Positions 1-64,000 of a stretch of 64,000 nt of DNA are shown here, piece by piece (the stretch's first letter is position 1; every line of letters starts with the position of its first letter). Below the pieces are notes generated by a model. The model ran no database searches and was not told the DNA's origin. It was given only the letters and a program-made list of their open reading frames with translations. The position numbers and the translations under genes were made by a program. The DNA is from Henricia sp. BOLD:AAB3569. Lineage: Eukaryota; Echinodermata; Asteroidea; Spinulosida; Echinasteridae. Location: positions 1,488,001 through 1,552,000 of the forward strand of contig JBBELK010000217.1 in the NCBI GenBank assembly GCA_037783545.1, in the 5' to 3' direction.

Positions 1-644
1 TATTTTATTGCCGTGATATTTCAATATTTTTGTACAGGTATGGTATTCATTTTCTTAATAGTGTACGCAGTGAATGGCCTAATTTATTTGTACAATTTGA
101 GCGTGATGAAAAGTGTTTTGATTTTGAATGGCAAATTACGGCATCAAATTATTTTTGATTTTTAATTATTTTATCAGTGAGAGTGAAACAGCAAGTTCTT
201 AATACAGAGTGTAGTGCAAGTTCTTTTCAAACAGTGTGTAGAATATTATTAAAATACGTACAGTAGTATTGAGAATGTAGCTATTTTTGTATAATGGTGT
301 ATTCAAAGATTTTTGGAGATGTACATAATAATGTTGCCATGTTGTATGGTGTGAACAGTACAATAAATTGAGCTGTATCAAATGTTGTGAAAAGGCTGGT
401 TCTGTAGTATGTTTATTACTTTGCATAGCCAAACAAAATTTTTAGTTTTATAAAATAAGGCCGTGACTATTCCTTGTTTATAAGAAAAACTACAAATTAG
501 TCAACCAACTTTGTTTTAGATATTATTGCATAATAAATTGAAATTGCCTGACAAAATAAAGTAATAAATGCCATTTCTTAATTAATTGCATTAAGCTAAA
601 ATAATATGCAGCATTAAAACAAACAATTATATTTTCCCAATAAA

Positions 645-1109
645 GCCTAGCGTACATCAACTGGAAGTAACTAGTGGCAACTGGCATTTCCGGCAAATAG
701 AAGCAACTCGCGGCAACAGATCAGTTGCTTAAAAAGGTTGATGTACATGTATGCACACTTGCAACTACAGGCAACTGGAAAAATCCCAGTTGCCACGAGT
801 TGCTCATGTACTTTCTGGCAACTACATTGTAGTTGCAGTCAGTTGCGTCAATGTACACGTACTTGCAACTATCACGTGCGTGCGCATCAATGGCAACTGC
901 AAGCAACAGTTACTTCCAGTTGCACAGTCAATGTACTATAGACTTTACTGAGTTGCCGGTCGATGTGTGTGCTATGGAAATGTAGACATAGTTGGATGCT
1001 CCCAGTTGCCGCTAGTTGTGCAACTAATCAGTTGCCGTCGATGTGCGCACTATGCACACAGACAGCAACTGATCAGTTGAGTTGCTTCCAGTTGCAAGGT
1101 CTTTAGGCA
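645..1109. mobile_element. GCAAC-word MITE, copy 1 (degraded right end)
   Basis: Begins GCCTAGCGTACATCA and carries many GCAAC/GTTGC words in both orientations, often inside GCAACTG or CAGTTGC. The right end (TTTAGGCA) is mutated relative to the other two copies and its flanks do not match as a TSD. Related to 2536-2928 and 57788-58302. Confidence 0.7.
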
Positions 1110-2535
1110 TTCAGTGTGAATAAAGAATCTGCCCACTCAACCATTAAATTAACATCATTAAAAGGCAGTATACATGATAGGTTTTTGCTAGAAGTTATAC
1201 AAACAAACATATGCATCTGAATGGTGTAGATTAAAAAGGAAAGCACATCCGTCATTATGCCAAATTCAATTTCGTAAAAGTTAAATAACATGTCTAGCAG
1301 ACCCAATGTCACAAGCCCAGAAAATTGGTACAGAAGAAATTTACAATGCTTCACAAAAATGATGTGAAATTTTACTGCACCGTGGTAGCTAATTTGCAAA
1401 ATATTGGCCGTTTTTTTGTATAAAGCTTATCAAAACAACTTTTTCAAACGTTTGTAATCGTGGATCTTACAAGGAGGAAAAAACAGAAAACAAGGCCATT
1501 ATTGTGATACATGTACGCCAGTGCAGCAAAACCCGATTTGTAAATGTTTTTGTTGTCCAATAATAACCTAAAATGTGACAGAATTGCACTTTATTTTTCT
1601 CTAAAACTACTGAAAACTTTTGTCTAATTTTAGTGAATGATTACATGTCTACGGTGGTTATTTGTGATAACTTGGACTTTTGTTACTTATTGCGCATACT
1701 ACCCTATAACCTTTTTTATAAACCCAATTTCCATTTCTTTATTCTGATTATTATACACAGATTCATTTTAAGTGCATATATAGGTATTTTACTCCACAAA
1801 ATTAAATTAATTCTTTACAAATAGAAAATTGCATATTATATATATTTATAAATGAAATGATATACATACTTGAACGATTTCACAATATAAATTTCACCTC
1901 CAATACAAAAGCAGATAGATTAATCCTCGTTACTCTATACAAAAGACAAATTCCCCAAACGGGTATAAAAAGATTTTCAATATAGTTTGAGATATTTCAA
2001 TTCATTTGAAATGATTTTATTATAGAAGGCAAATCAGATTTTATCATCTTGGAATGTTTTCACTCATACCCAGTGCCCTCTGAAATAGTGTATGCTCATT
2101 TCACATTACCATTTTCAACCCAGGGTGACAGTTTCTATCTGGGCCGAAAAATATCAACTCTGGTCCAGAGCATGGTAGCCGAGTTGAAACCAATGACAGG
2201 GTTGGCACAGGGATGAACATTTTCAAGTGTGATGAAACGTCGCTTTTTTTTAAATCCAGTGTCAACCCTGAAATGTATTATATTGGTAAAATCCGTTCCA
2301 CGCTCTCAAAGCTTATGATTACTTCCAGATTATCTGAACCACATGCAGGTCATTCAAGCTAAACTACTCAAAATGCCATGGGTTTCCTTCTCTCAAAATT
2401 TTGCAAAATGCATTAGCCTTTACCTGCACCCTAGGCCAAATTTCATAAAACCTGTAAGCACACATTTTCTACTCAAGCTAAATTTTTTAAAAAGAAATTG
2501 ACATTGAAGGGGTCAAAGACACAGCAATAGGTAAA

Positions 2536-2928
2536 GCCTAGCGTACATCGACATTGCAACTGGAAGCAACAAGTGGCAACTGATCAGTTGCTTAAAAAGG
2601 TTGATGTGCGCGTATTTACAACTACTGGCAACTGGAAAAATTCCAGTTGCTGCAAGTTGCTCATGTTCTACTTTCTGGCAACTAGTTGTACCCAGTTGCG
2701 GTCATCAGTTACATCTATGTACACGTAGTTGCAACTAGTTGCTGTCAGTTGCACGAGTGTTTCTGAATATGTGCACGCACATCAACAGCAACTGCAAGCA
2801 ACAGTTGCTTCCTGTTCCAAGGTCAATGTGCGCGCTCTTAAATCTGGATGTTCCCAGTTGCCGCTAGTTGCGCAACTAAGTTGCTGTCAATGTGCGCGCT
2901 ACGCACACAGTTGCGATGTACGCTAGGC
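2536..2928. mobile_element. GCAAC-word MITE, copy 2 (intact ends)
   Basis: Terminal inverted repeats GCCTAGCGTACATCG / CGATGTACGCTAGGC are a perfect 15-bp match. Flanks read TAA|AGCC and GGCA|TAA, a 3-bp TAA duplication as expected for PIF/Harbinger insertion. The 393 bp contain 9 GCAAC and 12 GTTGC by direct count, plus repeats of a GTCAATGTGCGCGC-like word. No coding capacity. Confidence 0.85.
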
Positions 2929-4551
2929 ATAAGAGTTTTCTGTGGCAGTGATCACCAAGCCATAATGAATACACTACTAATGATAGTTTCTGAAAATTTT
3001 CAGACACTTGGTTGAGGCAGACGATCAACACACGAAAAAACATAAAATGAAGCAATCGATAATGTTGCGAGCACTTCGATTGTGTGCTAAGCATAATCTT
3101 GCCTTGTGTAATACGTTCGAGTTCAAGCAAATTTCTGTACTATGCTTAATGCAAACAATTTGCTTAAACAGTTTCTTGAAATTGGGCACTGTTTAGAGAG
3201 CATTGGGTACGAGCGATTGGAATGTTTGAACAATTTTAAGCTGCAAGAGATATTTCGTCCACACACCTTCATCATATTACTCATCTTCGCACAAGTCCTA
3301 CAGAGGTACATGTACATTTAAATAATAAATACAATATATTCCTTTTTCTTTCTGATGAATCCATTAAGCTTTGTCATAATCATGTGGCGTTTTCCCCACA
3401 AGTGGCGTTTTCCCCACAATTGCCGTCAATAATTTCATTAATGTTTTTCTTGTCAACTCATGAAGTAAAATTATCGGTCAGCCAAGCCAAGGCCTTTAAA
3501 GACATTAACAACAAAAATAGTCACATTAATAAATTCTACACTGTTGCTTTGGTTTGAAGATTCTGATCTTTGAATTTCAGGAATTTGATGAATAATAATT
3601 AGCTTATGAATACAACACGTTTAAATTTTTCGTCGATATATTGACATGGACTTCGCTAAAACACTACAAATATCTGAACTTTACGTTTTTGATATGTTGA
3701 TCACAGTCAAACAGACTGAGAAATAGAATGAAGAAAAGTACTTTTTATACGCATCTTGCTGAATACTTGTGGGTAAACCTTGCGTTTTAATCATGAAATG
3801 AGAAAAGGGTTATTTCAGGCACTTACATGTATGGTGTTTTCATAAGTTCTCCAATGACAAGAGATTAGTGTTAATTACCACGATGAATATACATGTAGCC
3901 GCCCTCAGGTTAACTTTGCGACGACACAGAACAGTCGGCGACTCGCTATTTAAGGACTAAACTGAGCTATGCCTGTCGGCATCAAACTAGTTGGCGATTG
4001 TTTTAAGACTCATATTTAGCTCTGACGACAAGACAATCAGCATCAGACAGTGCTAAATAAAATCAAACAATCCAACTAGAGTAGAACAAGCCCGGGTGGT
4101 CACTCTGTATGCTGGCGTTCCAAATTTTGCAAGATACATGTAGGTTTTTTTTTTTTGGCTTCGAAAGTGGGCCCACGTGGAATCGTGAATGAGCCAGTAA
4201 GTCTCCCTTCAGAATGCACGCTCCCCCAATGGACCCTCTCCCGTTTTCTTTTCTAAATGAAGAGCTATATATGATGTAGATATTGCCGTGAATGAGACGT
4301 CCGGATACCACTTTAAGAATTAAAAATGCTGTCAAGATATTCTTTGATTAGTTTCCCGCACCGTTTTTGTGATCAAATTCAAATTTTGCAGGTTACGGGG
4401 TTGTTATTTGCCTTCATAAGCAGGCACGTGTGCCCCCAAAAGTGAGAATGCACATGGGTTAAAGTTCATTGGAGAGTGACCCCACTGAGATAACACGTTG
4501 GAACATGATTCTGACAGTCTCCGCCAACTTGAATGAAACTATCCAGTTTCA

Positions 4552-4661
4552 GGGGCGCGTATAATAGCGCAATACGTATGCATACTGACAATACCTTCAA
4601 CGGTGAAGGTATAGGAAAATACCCAATACCAGCGTACGTATTGTGCTATTGAACGCGCCCC
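4552..4661. mobile_element. Short MITE with GGGGCGCGT ends
   Basis: About 110 bp with inverted ends GGGGCGCGTATAATAGCGCA and TGTGCTATTGAACGCGCCCC, about 27 bp each including a TACGTATT core. No coding sequence. It lies 3' of the ALK stop, so it could be in the 3' UTR or just beyond it. Confidence 0.7.
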
Positions 4662-4931
4662 AGGTATTCTTCAGCCAATCATTTTGTGGAAAAATCAATC
4701 CGTATATTTTGAAGGATATCGTCAAAAAACCACCGATGTTTTGTAAACTAATTTATCTGGTTCCATAAAACAGTGCAGTAATTATACCAACCGTTTTGCT
4801 TCCACATCCAAATTGGAGATTGCAAATTTCCTGTTTCTTCCCATGGATAGTAATTTAAACGAAATTCATTTTCTGGACAAATCTGAACACGCTGCTTTAA
4901 TGCACAACGTAGTGTTTCATGTCTTGACAAT

Positions 4932-62390
<57,459 letters not shown>

Positions 62391-64000
62391 TTAGCTTCAG
62401 TAAACTACATGTACAGCAGATGTCTAATGTGCAACACGTAGCGGTACTACATGTACATTTTTAATTATTGTATGAACACGAACCTGTCCACAGAAATTAC
62501 AAATTAACTATGAGTATTGATATTGTTAAGCATGACTTGTCTACACCATTAAGCAACCTACATACATTGTACTATACAAATACTGGTTGAAATCAATTTC
62601 CTTTATAGACTATATCAAATAGCTGCTATCTTGTGTGGCAACTTTTGTTATTTAAATTGTCAACAATACGAGTGCTCCCAAAATGTGCAACCATGCATGT
62701 CCTCAAGGAACCAAGAAACTGCCCTACAAGATGGCAGCTATTTAATACGTTCTTTTGCAAAGAAATTAATTGTCCCATCCAAATTTTGTATTTACATTAC
62801 CGTATGGTGGAAAAATTGTCTTGCATGCATCTGTGCTAGCAACACTCAGAGCGCTGAACTGAATTAAAGTTCAAACTTGTTGAACTTTGACCTCGATGCG
62901 ATTGACCTTTCCAACATTTTGAAAAGACCAGTGACCCGATCCTCATACAAAGCAGTGCAGCATCGCACACGGATGTGATTTTTCCGTGATACCTAATGTG
63001 AACTCCTAATTACATGTGTACATGATGTACAGTAGCTCTGCGTACATGTACCGGTACATTTTCTGCCTCGCGGGACCATGAGAGACAAATATCTATCCTG
63101 TTTGAATTTGTTCTGCCTCACGAGACGAAAAACTCAGTGTATGCGGCAAACCTGGACTACCGGTATGTGCCGGGAAACATGATTCTACATACATACATGT
63201 ACATGTACTGTACAAACAGATTTGTACCCCTTTAATGTGGAGTGTCATGGCCGAGCAGTCTAGTGGCTCGTACTTAAGACCGGGGTTAAAATCCGAGGTT
63301 CGAGTCCAGCATACATGTTCATGTACGTGGTGCCTGTGCTCTTGGACAAGGCACTTTGCCATGAATTGACCCTCTCCACCCTTTGGTAGGAGGAAATGGG
63401 TACTTGCGAGGGTAGTGATTGTGGCCCCACTCCATGTGTCACTGAACCCTGCTTCCCTTTTCTTCTCTTCTCTTTTTTTTTCCAGTCAGTCAATTCTATC
63501 TATTTAGTTACAATCGGCCTAAAATTTGGCAGTGGGACAAGAAAAAAGACAAATCAGTGAAACGGTGCCTTCCTATGTATAAGACATTTTCGGGCTTTCA
63601 GCCTGTAGCTCATTTTTGGAGTGGCCAATTCAGAAAATTAGATAATAGAAACAAATAAAGGTGAAATCTGGGGTGGATTGCAAAATATATAAGTCTGAGA
63701 CACATCATATGTCCTAACTGAGTTTATGACATCTTAGCTACATGTACGACACAAATGTTGAAAAATGCCTTGCAATATCCAAAAGTTAGGACGTCTTTAA
63801 TAGCTAAGACATCAAAGCTTGTATGTCTTTACCGTTGTGAGCAGCGTTTCAATCGCATTCGTGTGTTTGCATACCATCGCGCATATGCATTACATTACTT
63901 GCCGGTTGTTGCTGCTGTACGTACGCGTGACAGTGGCGTGAAAAACATTTTGAAAACTTTCAGAATTAACTAACATACAGTGTAATTGTAATTTCCTTTC
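62391..64000. other. Upstream flank
   Basis: No CpG-rich block, TATA box in a convincing position or further coding exon was recognised. Contains several ACATGTAC words and the SINE 63239-63430. The transcription start of the gene could lie here or beyond the window. Confidence 0.4.
63239..63430 (+). mobile_element. tRNA-headed SINE, upstream flank
   Basis: Head TCATGGCCGAGCAGTCTAGT and GAGGTTCGAGTCCAGC, then CTTGGACAAGGCACTTTGCC and TGGGTACTTG; no clear tail. Located upstream of the tentative first exon. Confidence 0.75.

Larger units (their letters stand above)
1..4931. other. Downstream flank / undetermined 3' UTR
   Basis: No coding homology is seen. The ALK 3' UTR must begin at 4931 and run toward lower coordinates, but I could not place a polyadenylation signal with confidence. 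The segment holds two GCAAC-word MITEs (645-1109, 2536-2928), a 110-bp MITE (4552-4661) and otherwise featureless AT-rich DNA (1110-2535, 2929-4551). Confidence 0.6.

Overview
The window is eukaryotic genomic DNA, AT-rich, with one large intron-rich gene and dense short transposon debris. No bacterial-style gene organisation is present. The gene is an anaplastic lymphoma kinase / leukocyte tyrosine kinase family receptor (ALK/LTK) on the minus strand. I traced 25 coding exons from about 62390 (5' end) to 4932 (stop). All 24 junctions use GT/AG sites and keep phase. The exon lengths sum to 4470 nt, an exact multiple of three (1489 codons plus stop). The domain order is MAM, LDL-receptor class A, MAM, glycine-rich region, a short cysteine-poor EGF-like remnant, one transmembrane helix, a juxtamembrane NPxY motif, a complete tyrosine kinase and a long C-terminal tail. 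The protein resembles vertebrate ALK closely, but the repeats, intron sizes and frequent ACATGTA words do not look vertebrate. I infer an invertebrate, most likely a non-vertebrate deuterostome (echinoderm, hemichordate or amphioxus). The species cannot be fixed from sequence alone.

Layout (low to high coordinate, i.e. 3' to 5' of the gene). 1-4931: downstream flank and undetermined 3' UTR, with two GCAAC-word MITEs. 4932-6053: last exon (C-terminal tail). 7498-16766: kinase and juxtamembrane exons, with introns full of MITEs and foldback elements. 17194-26347: transmembrane, EGF-like and glycine-rich exons. 31050-35552: MAM2. 36722-36850: LDLa. 49983-60791: MAM1. 62315-62390: a candidate first coding exon. 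62391-64000: upstream flank with no recognisable promoter.

No second protein-coding gene is supported. The only other protein homology is a 5'-truncated LINE reverse-transcriptase tail fragment (24199-24600). Non-coding sequence is dominated by non-autonomous DNA transposons (many flanked by TTAA or TWA), tRNA-like SINEs, long palindromes and a minisatellite. The most notable observations are: (i) several MITE families whose interiors are built from one short degenerate word in both orientations; (ii) two inverted copies of one such MITE flanking ALK exon 13; (iii) a MITE end that supplies positions +3 to +6 of an ALK splice donor; (iv) an ALK whose EGF-like module keeps only two cysteines.
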